Source of the DNA: Prorocentrum cordatum
Taxonomy: Eukaryota > Sar > Dinophyceae > Prorocentrales > Prorocentraceae
DNA: 62,500 nucleotides
Assembly (NCBI GenBank): GCA_963575745.1
Contig: CAUYUJ010020165.1
Location: forward strand, 1 to 62,500
Reading direction: 5' to 3'
Shown: in pieces, positions 36,245 to 46,657 of the stretch
Position numbering within the stretch: the first letter of the stretch is position 1
Layout of the letters: each line of letters opens with the position of its first letter
Position numbers and translations under genes: made by a program
The notes under the pieces: generated by a model
What the model was told of the DNA's origin: nothing
Database searches by the model: none
Seen by the model: the letters and a program-made list of their open reading frames with translations, nothing else

Positions 36245-36299
36245 GACTCTGGAGACTCTGCCTGATCGCGTAGCGATGTGAATCCAACTCCGCCGCAAC

Positions 36300-39200
36300 C
36301 TACCGTGGGTTGCCTTGTCTCTTGGCCTTCTCAGCTCGACTGAGGACTTTGGGCCAGAGCCCAGCATTGATTCGTCTTAAATATTCCCTGCCTGTTGGGG
36401 TGGGGTCCTCACACTTCTCAGCTAATTTACTGAGGCGTTGGGTGGCTATTACCCCGCAGTGAGCACAAAACCATAATTTCAGCCCAGTGTGGAACCTTAA
36501 ACGATGGGTTAAATGAGCAAATCCCCCTGCCACATGTACCTGCATCCCGAGGGGGGGTCTCATATAGGTGCCATCAACATTCACAAGGTCATAACAACTG
36601 GTGCGAAGCCATTCAGTCCTACGGGCCTGGGTGGAGGAGTTCTGACACCTACTGCACCTACTACCCGTACTGTCTAGGGTATGTTGTGATGCAAACATTG
36701 CACAAACAGCGGGGGCTGGCGGTTTGGCTGAAGCCTTAGGCTTCGGCCTCCTACGACGCGGGCCCTCTGGGTGTGCTATTCTATCGGCCTCGAGAGCATC
36801 TAAGTGGGCCCTAAGGATCCTCATCCTCACCGTGAACGCTTGCTGCTCAACTCTGGCATACTGCTGTCGGATGTGTTTGGGGATCCTGCATTCACGAGCC
36901 GCTCCCGCGGCTAGTTCATCCGCGACGGTGTTGCCGTAGGCTAGTGAGCTGCTGATTTTACCTGCACAGATGTCGGTCTCAGTCATATGGGACCGAATGC
37001 AAAGAACAACCACATCTGCTTGCCGCTCTCGAACAGCCTCACGAAGGCGGTACCACAGATCAGCATCGGCGCCCTCGGGCGCCTCCAAGTGGCCGTTGTG
37101 GTAGTTGAGATACACACCCTCACTGTCGGTGAAGTAGACCAGGTCGCCCACCGTGGTGGTAACAGCCATCAGTAGGGCCATGAGCTCACCACGAATGACG
37201 GTCTGTCGCCCTCCTGGCAGTGGCCCCCATGCTGCGCCCTGCAACTCCATGCCGTTCCTGTCCAGGTCGTGGAAAACGGCGATGGCCACGCCGACGCGGC
37301 GCATGGGAACACTGGAGGTGTCGCCGCCGCCACTGCCGTCACCGAAGACATAGATGGGCTCGCCTTGGCCGCGACCGAAACACCCTGGGCCATAGGCGTC
37401 GGCGCCGTCGACCTGCCAGCTCGCGTGATCAGCTGGTGGTGGTAGACGGGTCCAGCTGCGAGGTAAAAGCCCTCGCGTCCAGTAGCACTCGAACATGTGC
37501 TGCTGGGTCGTGGCCTGGGTGATGAGGCTGTCCGTGGCCTCGTAGATCGGGCACTCCTTTCTGCATGGACACTGCCATATCCGATGAAACTCCGTCTCTT
37601 CTGCTTCCCCGCATCGCTCGCAGTAGCCGTCGGTGTCGGCGCCCTTGACCTCGGTTTTGACGCGGGCCTTGGGCCACATGGCACCAGTAGCGATGGCCAG
37701 CATGAGCGCTGCGAGGCGCGGTCCATTTTCCATAGTCTCGAGGTAGCGCAGCAGCCGTCGGTAAGAATGATTATCAATTCCTTCTTCCATGCCGCCACCG
37801 CCTCGATGCTTGCTGGCTTGGTGCCAGTATCTGTCTTGAATACTGTTGTCCAGGTCGTCCAGCAGCGTCTCGGGGATGTCCACAGCGGGTATCCCTGACA
37901 GTGCCTCCGTCTTGAACTCCCATGTGTCGGTGCCGTCTGCCAGCGCCACTGGCAACCGCCACTCGTTGGGTGCTACAGGGTCCCAGCCATTCTCAAGCAG
38001 GTAGAGCACGAGAGCGGACTGAGGTCCTCGTACGTGTCGGACACGATGCTGAACTGGCATAGCGCGAAAGTTGTCGACAACCTTGCGCCACGTGAATTGT
38101 ATTGTTTTCTGTAGCGGCCCAGCCTGCACCCAATGCTCCAACCATGCTTGTACGGCCTCTCGTGGGAATCGCCGAGCTGGGTCACGAGCTCCTGCCTTGA
38201 GGTCAAGGAGGGTGGTCAGACAACGTCCAGGGAGGCGCGGGCCGACGGCGTCGCCAAGTCGCCGTCGGAACAGCGTCAAAGATGTGCCGTACACGCCATG
38301 GAGTTGGTGGCCGTACGCTCCCGCAGCCTGCCCGCCCTGTTGGGCAAGCCGGCTTGTGACACGGTATCTTCGGGTAGCCCGAGCCAACCGTACGATCTTC
38401 CGATGCATGAGGCCATGCCGTGCTCGCCGCTGAGTGCGGTTAGCCCGAGCATGCCGTGTCCCCGCGCCGAGGTCCGTGCCCAGGTAGCTGGCCTGACTCT
38501 TGTACTGGATGGGATAGCCACGTCTGTTCATGGCTCGAGCTATGTACTTCGCGTCATCCATCTCGGAGCAGATGATGACGCTCTTCTTGGCGATGGTGAG
38601 GCCCCTCTCGGCCAGCTCCTCGCACGTGTCGGTGAGGCACCTCACCATGTCCTTCCGTAAGGCGCGCCGCGAGCCCTGCATGCGCTGGGAGAGGTCGTCG
38701 ATCCATATGCGGTGCGTGTGCCGCCAGTGAACCTCCGTGACCTTCTTGAGGGCCCTGAAGGTCATCACCTTGGCGAACCTGGTGCCTGACCTCAGGCCTT
38801 GCACCACAGAGCGACTGGGGAAGATGCCCAGCGCGCATGCACCGCTCTGCGTGAGGATGCGAGGCGCCGTGCACTGGAGAATCTCGAGGCCTAGGACCTC
38901 GGCAGGGAAGTCAACCTCCAGCGCCTCCTCCCCGAGTCGACACCAATCTATACTATCATAAAACTGCGCGACGTCCAGCAAGCCGTGGGCCTGGGAGACC
39001 TGGACGTACGCAGCGAGCTCCTCCTGCAAGGCGCGCTGGTACGCCTCGCGTAGGGCCGGATTCCCTTTGGCTGCGGCGTCCCAGTGGGCGAAGCAGTCCT
39101 TGTTCCACTCCTGGACTGCATCCTCGCGGCACATAGACCACAGCCTCGCCACCTCAGGTAAAAGTCCGATGATGCGATCGCCGCCATCCTTCTTGGCCCT

Positions 39201-41564
39201 CATGACTCCCAGCGTGAGCAGGAGTTGATGTGGCCATGCCTGGGTCTGCTCGGCCAGGTTGAGGATGGTGGCAAGCTCCTCCAGCGCAGCGTCTGGTAGC
39301 CGAAGAAGGTCGGTCGGCCTGAGCCGATCGGCTCCCATCGCAGTGGACGCTCGCTGCCGTCTGAGCCCACGGCGCACGTCCCGCGCCGTAAGCGGTGGCA
39401 GGCCACGTTCCTGGACGCGTCGCCGAATGGCCTCGAAGAGGTCAGCCAGGCCGGCCCTGTCGGGGGCCCTCGGCGCCCACAGCGACGTCCAGGAGCTGAC
39501 CTTCCGATCTATCAAGTCGCGTGGGTGGACGATGGTGCCCTGCTCGGTGGAGACGGACTCTGCAGGCTGCGGCTGTGGCCGCAGAGATCGATGCAGCGCT
39601 CCGATGGCAGGCTCCGTGACAGCCCACTCGCGGAAGTCGTGGAGTGACTTCCTGACTGCCCGCTGTTGTGCGCGACGCGCGACAGCAGCGGCCTTGCTGG
39701 TGTAGGAGACGACCTCGGTGTCGGCGGCGGTGCGGATACGGCCAAGGATGTCGACCCACTGTTCCCACCGTGCACCGTCCCGTGGTCGAAGGTGGCCTGG
39801 TACCTGACGGGGTGCGTCGGCCGTGAGCTTGTCGACACACGCGTAGAGCTGGTCCAGCTGCCGTTGCCCGTTGCCCCGCGCCTTGTGACGGTAGATGTTC
39901 TGAAGGAGGGTGTGCAATCTGGTCCACCACGAGCTGCTGAGATCTCGGAGTGCCGCGCACCTCTTACTCTGCTGTTCACGAACGGGCACTACTCTGAACT
40001 CGGGACCTGCTGCGCGCGAGCCGCCGAGGAAGACCTGACTATGGTGCGCGTGGACGGTGGCCTCAACAGTGGCCGCCCAGGAGCCGTAAAGCTGCCCGAG
40101 CTGACAAGAGGCGTCAGGCTTGAGCGAAAAGGCGACGGACGAGGCAGCAGCAGCGGCAGGCCGAGTGGAGTGGGGGGGCAGAAGACCTATTTGAAAACGG
40201 TGTTCCGTCCACAATTCACTCGGGATATCAAAGCTAGGCTGCTGGGTGCTACCTGTGCTGGCCGACTCCGTCCCCTGGGATTCAGCAGGTCTGTGGGGGT
40301 TCTCACACTGGGCTGAGTGAGACGATGCGACGTCGATGCGGGCAGGCTCGGGAGGGGGGGGGGAGGCGAGGGCCGAAGGTTGGTCTTTCTCATCGCTCGG
40401 CGCCTGGACTGGGTCGGCCAGCGGCTCGCGACGACACTGAAAAACACTTTCGTCGGTCCACGGGTCCTCCTCGGATTCGAAACCATCCTGGGACTCGCAG
40501 TCTGACGGATCATCAGCACAAGTGGACTGGCCATCGAGCTCAGTGTTAGCAGTGGCCGTCCACAAATCTCCGACTAAGACAGAGTGAAGTTTATCTTTAC
40601 GTTCGGCTGCCTTTGCAGCCTGCTCGGTCCTCTTGGCTCTCGCTAAGCTAGACTTGGAGCCTGGGGTGGGAGCCTGAGCAGGACGAGTGACACTCGGGAG
40701 CCGCCTGGGAAGGTCTACAATGCGTGTGAGCAACTGTTCACCCTCAGCGACGAAACGAATTCTTAAAGCTAGATGTGGCTTCCACGGCACGTCGTGGACC
40801 GCCGTGACCTGAGAGACATACGCACGAGCAGCTGCGCAGTGCACAACAAAGTCCAAATGCGATGGCTTACGCCCTCCCCCAGGATCGCATGTGTGCTCGA
40901 CATCGGCACATCTGATCTCGCCTCCTACTTGCTGCAAAAACCCTGAGGCCGTGAGGGCCTGTGGCGAAATGTTCCAGTCCCCGACCACGGCCCAGGGAAG
41001 TTGGAGGGATCTCAAAAGACTGCCGAGCCGTCTAAATCTGACGAGGTTTGGGCCAGTGAGGCCTATACTACAAAACCCATAGAAAAATATCACTACTATT
41101 GAGTAGCCACTAAAGTGCAGCACTACTGGCAGAAAGCCATCTACGCTGGCGGACGGCTTGGCCTGCAGCGCCGCGGATTGGATGCCCTCATGGAGCACGT
41201 GCGTCTGCAAGTGACCCTTGGCCAGAAACCACTCGCCGCCCTCGTTGGCATGTCCTGCGGACGATTCGGACGAATCACCAGTCCACCCATCAGGATGCCC
41301 ATGCCGCGACGGCCGCGCTGGGTTGGCTATCAGCTTCACGCACTCCTTTCTCGCACGAGACCGCCAGCTGCCCACATCAGCTGCAGAGATGTGCGTCTCG
41401 ACGAGCCCGATGTAGTCGTCCTGTCGACTACTGATGTACTCCCAGCACTTGTCGCCCATGCAGGTGACGTTGCCGTAGAGCAAGGTACTTGTACGGGTAC
41501 TGTTGCTGCCAGCGACGGCAGCCTCGGGGCCGGGAGCCCCGTCTTGCCGAAGATCTCCATCTAG
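36300..41564 (-). CDS. LINE ORF2: endonuclease, reverse transcriptase, RNase H
   Basis: An open frame of about 1750 codons, ending TAG at 36300. It starts in frame with ORF1 right after its UGA and has no ATG until beyond the first endonuclease strand (TSTLLYGNVTCMGDK). Counting residues from 41483: AP-type endonuclease with E29 in GLVETHI, VVGDWN (166-171), SHLDFV (208-213) and DVPWKPHLAL with H237. RT: FYDSID (about residue 842) holds the first catalytic Asp, and IWIDDLS (about 926) replaces the usual FADD/YADD box. RNase H: YVFGDGSGG (about 1378), VIRGELMALL, YFTDSEGVY and NTVADELAAG. A C-terminal zinc-binding part carries CSRCQNSS and FCAHCG. The protein nicks target DNA and primes reverse transcription there. 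Confidence 0.9.
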   Translation of the reverse strand, partial: LDGDLRQDGAPGPEAAVAGSNSTRTSTLLYGNVTCMGDKCWEYISSRQDDYIGLVETHISAADVGSWRSRARKECVKLIANPARPSRHGHPDGWTGDSSESSAGHANEGGEWFLAKGHLQTHVLHEGIQSAALQAKPSASVDGFLPVVLHFSGYSIVVIFFYGFCSIGLTGPNLVRFRRLGSLLRSLQLPWAVVGDWNISPQALTASGFLQQVGGEIRCADVEHTCDPGGGRKPSHLDFVVHCAAARAYVSQVTAVHDVPWKPHLALRIRFVAEGEQLLTRIVDLPRRLPSVTRPAQAPTPGSKSSLARAKRTEQAAKAAERKDKLHSVLVGDLWTATANTELDGQSTCADDPSDCESQDGFESEEDPWTDESVFQCRREPLADPVQAPSDEKDQPSALASPPPPEPARIDVASSHSAQCENPHRPAESQGTESASTGSTQQPSFDIPSELWTEHRFQIGLLPPHSTRPAAAAASSVAFSLKPDASCQLGQLYGSWAATVEATVHAHHSQVFLGGSRAAGPEFRVVPVREQQSKRCAALRDLSSSWWTRLHTLLQNIYRHKARGNGQRQLDQLYACVDKLTADAPRQVPGHLRPRDGARWEQWVDILGRIRTAADTEVVSYTSKAAAVARRAQQRAVRKSLHDFREWAVTEPAIGALHRSLRPQPQPAESVSTEQGTIVHPRDLIDRKVSSWTSLWAPRAPDRAGLADLFEAIRRRVQERGLPPLTARDVRRGLRRQRASTAMGADRLRPTDLLRLPDAALEELATILNLAEQTQAWPHQLLLTLGVMRAKKDGGDRIIGLLPEVARLWSMCREDAVQEWNKDCFAHWDAAAKGNPALREAYQRALQEELAAYVQVSQAHGLLDVAQFYDSIDWCRLGEEALEVDFPAEVLGLEILQCTAPRILTQSGACALGIFPSRSVVQGLRSGTRFAKVMTFRALKKVTEVHWRHTHRIWIDDLSQRMQGSRRALRKDMVRCLTDTCEELAERGLTIAKKSVIICSEMDDAKYIARAMNRRGYPIQYKSQASYLGTDLGAGTRHARANRTQRRARHGLMHRKIVRLARATRRYRVTSRLAQQGGQAAGAYGHQLHGVYGTSLTLFRRRLGDAVGPRLPGRCLTTLLDLKAGARDPARRFPREAVQAWLEHWVQAGPLQKTIQFTWRKVVDNFRAMPVQHRVRHVRGPQSALVLYLLENGWDPVAPNEWRLPVALADGTDTWEFKTEALSGIPAVDIPETLLDDLDNSIQDRYWHQASKHRGGGGMEEGIDNHSYRRLLRYLETMENGPRLAALMLAIATGAMWPKARVKTEVKGADTDGYCERCGEAEETEFHRIWQCPCRKECPIYEATDSLITQATTQQHMFECYWTRGLLPRSWTRLPPPADHASWQVDGADAYGPGCFGRGQGEPIYVFGDGSGGGDTSSVPMRRVGVAIAVFHDLDRNGMELQGAAWGPLPGGRQTVIRGELMALLMAVTTTVGDLVYFTDSEGVYLNYHNGHLEAPEGADADLWYRLREAVRERQADVVVLCIRSHMTETDICAGKISSSLAYGNTVADELAAGAARECRIPKHIRQQYARVEQQAFTVRMRILRAHLDALEADRIAHPEGPRRRRPKPKASAKPPAPAVCAMFASQHTLDSTGSRCSRCQNSSTQARRTEWLRTSCYDLVNVDGTYMRPPLGMQVHVAGGFAHLTHRLRFHTGLKLWFCAHCGVIATQRLSKLAEKCEDPTPTGREYLRRINAGLWPKVLSRAEKAKRQGNPR

Positions 41565-42692
41565 TCAATGCGAGGCGGCCCGAGCCTGGCTGCCGCCGCC
41601 CTTGCCGTCCTTGCCCTTGCCGATCGCCGTCTGGGCCGCGAAGCGCGCCGCCGACAGCCGCGCCGCCTCGGTCTTCAGCGCCTCCTCATCGGCCGCGGCA
41701 GCGGCTGACGCCGCGGCGCCGCCGCCGTCGGCAGCTGCGGGGCCCGCTCCTGGGCTCGCACCGCCGCCCTCGGCGCCCGTGCGCTCGCCCTCGCCAGCAG
41801 CGGGGGGCGTAGCCTGGCCGTCGCCGCCCTTGCGCTTCTTCTTGAGCCGCTCCTCCTGCGCCTTGCGGACCGTGCGGGCCCGCTCGATCAGCGCCTTGAC
41901 CTGCGGCTCCTTCGTGTCGAACTGCTTCTTCAGGTCCTCGAGGCCTGCCTTGACCCGCTCGAGCTCGGCCTTCTCGCCCTCGGCGAAGTCGAGGTCGGCA
42001 GCCTCGGCGAAGAGGTCCTCGTCCCAGGACACGGTGAAGGCGGCCTGGCTGTCGTGCTGCGCGACGCCACCGCCCTCGGGCCCATGGACCCCCTCGGCCT
42101 TGGCCAGTGCCTCAGCCGCTTTCTTCTTCACCGCCTCCGTCTTGGCCACCTGCAGAGCGGCCTCGGCCTCCTTGGCCTCAGCCGCTGCCAAGCTGGCACG
42201 GAGCTTGATCACATTATTCACAATCTGCTTGTGCCGATTGACCGCAGCGCGCCAGGCGCCATCGGCCTGCCGCATGCTCTCGACGACCGATCCACGGGGT
42301 GGTCCCTCATCGGCGACGGCGTCGAGGCGCGCGAGCTGCGCCTGCAGAACGCCCTTCATCTGTGGGTCGTCAGCGGCGGCGACGGCCTGCCGCAAGTGTA
42401 CGGCGAGAGGATCGTCGCTGCCATGGTTGCCGCTGCGGTCGCCACGCGCGCGGGAGCCGCCTCGGCCGCCTCCGCGCTGGCTGGTGTTCCCGTCGATCGC
42501 GATGACCTCGGCGTGCTCGTTGATGCGCACCACACTGGGCGAGCGAGAGCGGCCTCGATGAAGGCGCATGGGCCGACTGCAGCGAGGACATTGCGGCTGA
42601 TCAGGGTCGAGCCGATCATTGTACTCGCATGCGTGGCAGGCCTTGCATCGGCTCCACAGCCTGGTCGAGCGACGGGCAGCAGGAACTGTCAT
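41565..42692 (-). CDS. LINE ORF1: zinc-binding coiled-coil nucleic-acid-binding protein
   Basis: The first in-frame ATG after the DinoSL relict is at 42690-42692, giving about 375 residues to UGA at 41565-41567. A zinc motif comes early (CHACEY...QPQCPRC, a C-x2-C...C-x2-C pair), then Arg/Ser-rich SRSPSVV sequence and a Gly-Arg stretch. A long Ala/Glu/Lys-rich coiled coil follows (LAAAEAKEAEAALQVAKTEA, then EKAELERVKAGLEDLKKQF), and the end is a Lys-rich and Ala/Gly-rich tail. This is typical of a LINE ORF1 that binds RNA. The upstream part of the same open frame is poly-Ser/Leu/Pro from microsatellite and is excluded. ORF2 follows in the same frame after the single UGA. Confidence 0.78.
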   Translation of the reverse strand: MTVPAARRSTRLWSRCKACHACEYNDRLDPDQPQCPRCSRPMRLHRGRSRSPSVVRINEHAEVIAIDGNTSQRGGGRGGSRARGDRSGNHGSDDPLAVHLRQAVAAADDPQMKGVLQAQLARLDAVADEGPPRGSVVESMRQADGAWRAAVNRHKQIVNNVIKLRASLAAAEAKEAEAALQVAKTEAVKKKAAEALAKAEGVHGPEGGGVAQHDSQAAFTVSWDEDLFAEAADLDFAEGEKAELERVKAGLEDLKKQFDTKEPQVKALIERARTVRKAQEERLKKKRKGGDGQATPPAAGEGERTGAEGGGASPGAGPAAADGGGAAASAAAAADEEALKTEAARLSAARFAAQTAIGKGKDGKGGGSQARAASH

Positions 42693-42800
42693 GAGCCCCA
42701 GCTCTGGTTGACCCCAAGAGCGAGAGACTGGTCTCGCTGCGGGGAAATCCCTCAAGCACCACGTGAAGGTACTGGGGCAGCTCAGGTGGTGCAAAATGCG

Positions 42801-42821
42801 CCTGAGCCGAAATGGCTTGAG
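42801..42821 (-). other. Tandem DinoSL relict at LINE 5' end
   Basis: The minus strand reads CTCAAG followed by CCATTTCGGCTCAGG. CTCAAG is the 3' end of one spliced leader; the following 15 nt match leader positions 8-22 at 13 of 15. The join CTCAAG|CCATTT is what results when a leader already carried by a retroposed copy is trans-spliced again at its internal TAG. Confidence 0.75.
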
Positions 42822-43095
42822 AGGGAGGGAGGGAGGGGGAGGGAGGGGGAGGGAGGGAGGGAGGGAGGAGGGAGGAGGAGGAGGAGGAGAGAGGAGGAGG
42901 AGGAGGAGGAGGAGGAGGAGGAGGAGGAGGAGGAGGAGGAGGAGGAGGAGGAGGAGGAGGGAGGAGGAGGGAGAGGAGGAGGGAGGGAGGAGGAGGAGGA
43001 GGAGGAGGAGGGAGGAGGAGGAGGAGGAGGAGGGAGGAGGAGGGAGGAGGAGGGAGGAGGAGGACGAGGAGGAGGAGGAGGAGGGGGATGCAGCC
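42822..43095. repeat. GGAG/GGGA microsatellite upstream of LINE 1
   Basis: Nearly pure GGA and GGGA repeats. It directly abuts the LINE's DinoSL relict. Confidence 0.95.
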
Positions 43096-43470
43096 GTAGG
43101 TGTTGCATGCAATCGGGTCACCGATGAGGGGCCTCTTGCGGGCTCCAACACGGAGGCCGCGGGCGCGACGCGCAGCAGCAGGCTTGTCCCGGACCCTCTC
43201 GCGAGCGCCAGGGCTCGGCCGGGCGCCCCGGCACGGGGCGTCAGAACAGGTCTTCAACTTGTTCACTGCGACGCTTCTTTCCCCAAACTCGCCGAGGATG
43301 TAGGGCTGGGGGGACAGAGAGTTCAGCTCGCTTTTCTCGCGGTGCGGGACAAGGCCGGCCGCGCCAGCAGCTGGCGCCCAAAGGCGCAAGACAAGGAGAA
43401 GGCACGACTAGAGATCAGCGCTGACCAATCCAGCGCCGTCAGCGAACGAACGAACCACTCTGGGCACGGT
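43096..43470. other. Spacer or decayed 3' part of LINE 2
   Basis: No recognisable coding. It may be the eroded remainder of the second LINE beyond its RT fragment. Confidence 0.4.
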
Positions 43471-43519
43471 CAGGGCGTCTTCCACGCGGCGACGGACGGG
43501 GCCCATCGCCCACGCGAAG

Positions 43520-43930
43520 ACCACCCGCTGAGTGGGCGCCCCCGCTGGATGCCGCGGCCCAGCTGGAAATCGCGGTCGCAGCGCCCGTCGAAACTGACCT
43601 GCGCAGTGACATTGGAGCACGGGGCTCGCACGGCGTTGAAGATTTTTTCTGGGATGCGCATTCGATCCAGGACCCAAAGTATCCCAGAGTGGAGAACGCT
43701 AGAAAACACAGCTTTGACATCAAGCAGACATACTCCCGTGGATTTGCCCCCATGGATGGCACCGTGATCTAGCAGCGCTGTTCTTAAATCGAGGACGCCG
43801 TCGACCATGTTCTTTCCAGGGACAAAGCCTCCTTGGCGCGGGGCAACTGCGTGGGTGGCCAGCTGAGGGCACCAGCGGTGATCTTGTTGCGCGAGTTGGA
43901 GAGCGAGATGGGACGGGCGTTCGCAGGGGA
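43520..43930 (-). pseudogene. LINE 2 reverse transcriptase fragment
   Basis: In minus sense: RPISLSNSRNKI (one frame), then in another frame QGGFVPGKNMVDGVLDLRTA, GVCLLDVKAVFSS with the first catalytic Asp, and RGIQRGRPLSG, the RT motif with G-x-x-[QR]-G-x-P-L-S. The needed frame changes and absence of the YxDD region show decay. Confidence 0.75.
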
Positions 43931-44039
43931 TCGGAAGATGCCTGTCTCTTCGTCGCCACCCCCCTCCCCTCTGGTAATAATACGTCCAACCGCTCGCTGG
44001 AGCCCTGCGGAGGCGCGCCACGATCAAAGAGCTGCTCAT

Positions 44040-44144
44040 CGATGCCGCAGAGCAACTCCCCCCACCCACCCACCCACCCACCCACCCACGCACCCACCCA
44101 CCCACCCACCCACCCACGCGCACACACACTCACACTCACTCACA

Positions 44145-44194
<50 letters not shown>

Positions 44195-44263
44195 GCACAC
44201 GCAGACAGACAAATACACACACACACGCACACACACGCACGCACGCACGCACGCACACGCACA

Positions 44264-44331
<68 letters not shown>

Positions 44332-44445
44332 CACGCACGCACGCACGCACACCACCCCCACCACCACCCCCACCACCAACACTAACACCACCACCACCAC
44401 CCCCACCACCACCACCACCACCACCACCACCACCACCTTCCGGCA
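44040..44445. repeat. CCCA, CA, CGCA and CAC microsatellites
   Basis: Successive (CCCA)n, (CA)n, (CGCA)n and (CAC)n tracts inside the remnant LINE 2. The frames that read through are repeat translations. Confidence 0.95.
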
Positions 44446-45345
44446 ACCACATGGCAACCCGTCCACCCCAGGAGCAGAGTCGAGCAGGTGACCAATGCGG
44501 TCGCAAAATTCGCCCTCACAGGGCTTCCGGTCGACGCGGGACGGGGCAGTCTGCGCGAAACTGCGACGCTCGGCGCACGCAGAGCTCGCCGCGCCTTTCT
44601 CCCGATGGGCCGCCCCCCCCCCAGTGGAAGGCGAGATGCCTGGCGCGCTCGGCTGGCCCGGTGAGTTCGCAGGGCCCCCCGCCGGCGATGCCCCTGGAAG
44701 GTGCGACACCCCCCACCCAGGCCCAAGCCTGCCGCGGGCGGTCGAGGCGCCCGCATGGGGCACCCTTGGGGGCCGGGAGGGGGGCGGGCGGGCCGGGGAG
44801 GGCTTCAGCTTCTGCCTGCTGGGCGCCGTCGAGGGTCAGGACCTGGAGGCGCCGATGACGCCCGCCCCTGCCGACCCAGACGCCCTCGTCGGAGGGCGCG
44901 AACTGAGCAAGCTCAGGGCAAGCACGGACAGACCGACAGCCAACGCCCAGCTTGTGCTCTCGAGCGTCACGGAGCGCTGCGGGCATCCGAGAGATCTGAC
45001 CATGTAGAGTCGCGGCGCCATCCTCTTGCCTCCTCCTCCGAGCCCTAAATTCCAGCTTCGCACGGCACGCACCCGCATTGCTCATGCTGCCCATCCAGAT
45101 CTCCTTCGAGAACACCCCCCACAACCAGTGAAGCCTCCACCTCCTCCTCGAGCTCCACCGCGCGAGACAGCCATGCCGGCTCGTCGTCTCGCCCAGGAAG
45201 CTCCCGCTCACCGAGCCCGAGGAACGCTGGCGCAGGATCGCCGCGCCACACAGAGCCTCCATAGCCAGGGACACCAGTCATCGGCTGGAGGTCTCCAAGT
45301 ACAGCAAGGGGACTGTCGACGTAAATTCGATCTGGCAAGCCACGA
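44446..45345 (-). other. Decayed middle region of LINE 2
   Basis: Several overlapping minus-strand frames without clear motifs. By position it should be the end of the endonuclease and the region before the RT. No independent gene seen. Confidence 0.4.
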
Positions 45346-46473
45346 CTACAACGCGGCATCCCACCTCCTCCTCGTGCGCAGGTCCATCTTGTCCCACCTC
45401 GCAAACTCACTGAACATATTATCAACATAGACCGACTGCTTCTGCGAGCTAACCTGCGTCACTCCGTCGCGCTGTTGTCCGGGCTCGGCAGTGGCGCAGA
45501 AATGAAAGCCCCCGACGAAAATGCAAAGGAAGGGCCTCGCTCGGCTCGAGAAAATGGGGGCGGAGTTGCCGTAGAAGCGCGCGCTTCGCAGGCCTGGAGA
45601 GAGAAGGAACAAGGTGAAGATTGCAGACCTGAGGGCGGCAGCAAAACTGCGGATAGTGACCATGTGGCACCGACCTTCTTGTGCGGCAACGCAGCTGACG
45701 GAGCAAAATTGCTGAGCAAATTCGGGCGACACAGCGGCCATGGCGCCACCAGCCCTCGCTTCTTCACAGAAGCTCTTAAAGAAATGGTGGTTCGCAAAGT
45801 CCCGACGCATAATAGCTAAGTCCCCATCTGAGCCGTGCACCTCTTGAAAACAGCATATCTCATTCGAATCAACGGGGCACCGAAACTTGGAACACCACTG
45901 CCCCTGAACCCTGTGAACTCGGGGAACACTCCCAAAAAGGGCTCTTGCATTCACGCGAGATCGATGATGAGGCTGAGAATAGTACGACATGGCCTCAGTG
46001 TTGGAGGTGTCCTCGACGTCGCCATCCGATGGAAGCAACATCCGAGCGACAACGGCCTGCGCCTCCTGAGGAAACATATGGATGGCCTGTAAGTCGCCCT
46101 CAACAGGCGTGCTGTGATAGCTCCGCCAGCACTCCTCCGCACTGGACAGCTCCCATGCCTCAATGCCGCTGGAGAAATACATGGTGCCCTTGTACGCGTT
46201 CGTGTCTAGACTGGAGCTGCCCTCCTGCCACAGGTGCCGGTCAAGGAGGCGCTGCTTCGTCATGCGCCACAGCTGAGACAGAACGTGCCGTCCAGCACGA
46301 ATATGATGGATACTATTGTCGCGTGGGTCGGTCCAATCGAAGACGGGGGCACGATTGGCACTCTCATCCTTGAAGGTCTGAGCGGCAATCTTGCTGGGGA
46401 ATCTGAGCATGCAGCATGCGGGAAAAGGACATGTTGCGAAAAGCTGGCTGCACGCTTGCCCTGACAGAGTCAT
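45346..46473 (-). pseudogene. LINE 2 endonuclease region
   Basis: A 375-residue frame. The recognisable part is CCFQEVHGS (the endonuclease Glu motif) followed by EEARAGGAMAAVSPEFAQQF, matching the order of an AP-type LINE endonuclease. The later Asp/His motifs are not in this frame and the sequence after about residue 270 loses coherence, so the gene is broken. The N-terminal 170 residues (for example DRHLWQEGSSSLDTNAY) are probably ORF1/ORF2 linker. Confidence 0.65.
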
Positions 46474-46657
46474 GTAGCACAGGCAGAACAGTATTCGTGA
46501 AATGAACCTGGAACTGAGGAGCGACTGACTTCAAAGGAAAACCACGTAACCAGATGTCACGAGACCGCCACTGAGTCTGGGATGACCTGAAGGACCATGA
46601 CCTGAGATGCGCTGAGCTCCAGAAGTCGGCATGGGCCGGTCGCGCTCTCTTCCGCTG

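Larger units (their letters stand above)
36245..42821 (-). mobile_element. LINE 1: near-intact non-LTR retrotransposon
   Basis: A 6.6-kb element in minus orientation. A tandem DinoSL relict marks the 5' end (42801-42821), followed by a leader of about 108 nt, ORF1 (41565-42692), a UGA in readthrough-like context, the endonuclease-RT-RNase H frame (to 36300), and a 55-nt 3' region ending in (TCCC)n. ORFs are intact, so the copy may be young. Confidence 0.88.

Noticed and set aside
41565-43151. Taking the whole 528-codon open frame as LINE ORF1
   Set aside because: The first 150 codons are poly-Ser/Leu/Pro from microsatellite upstream of the DinoSL relict; the first real ATG after the relict is at 42692.
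44036-44858. Long Thr/His, Ala/Cys/Val frames over the CA and CGCA tracts
   Set aside because: Microsatellite translations; the underlying segment belongs to a decayed LINE on the minus strand.
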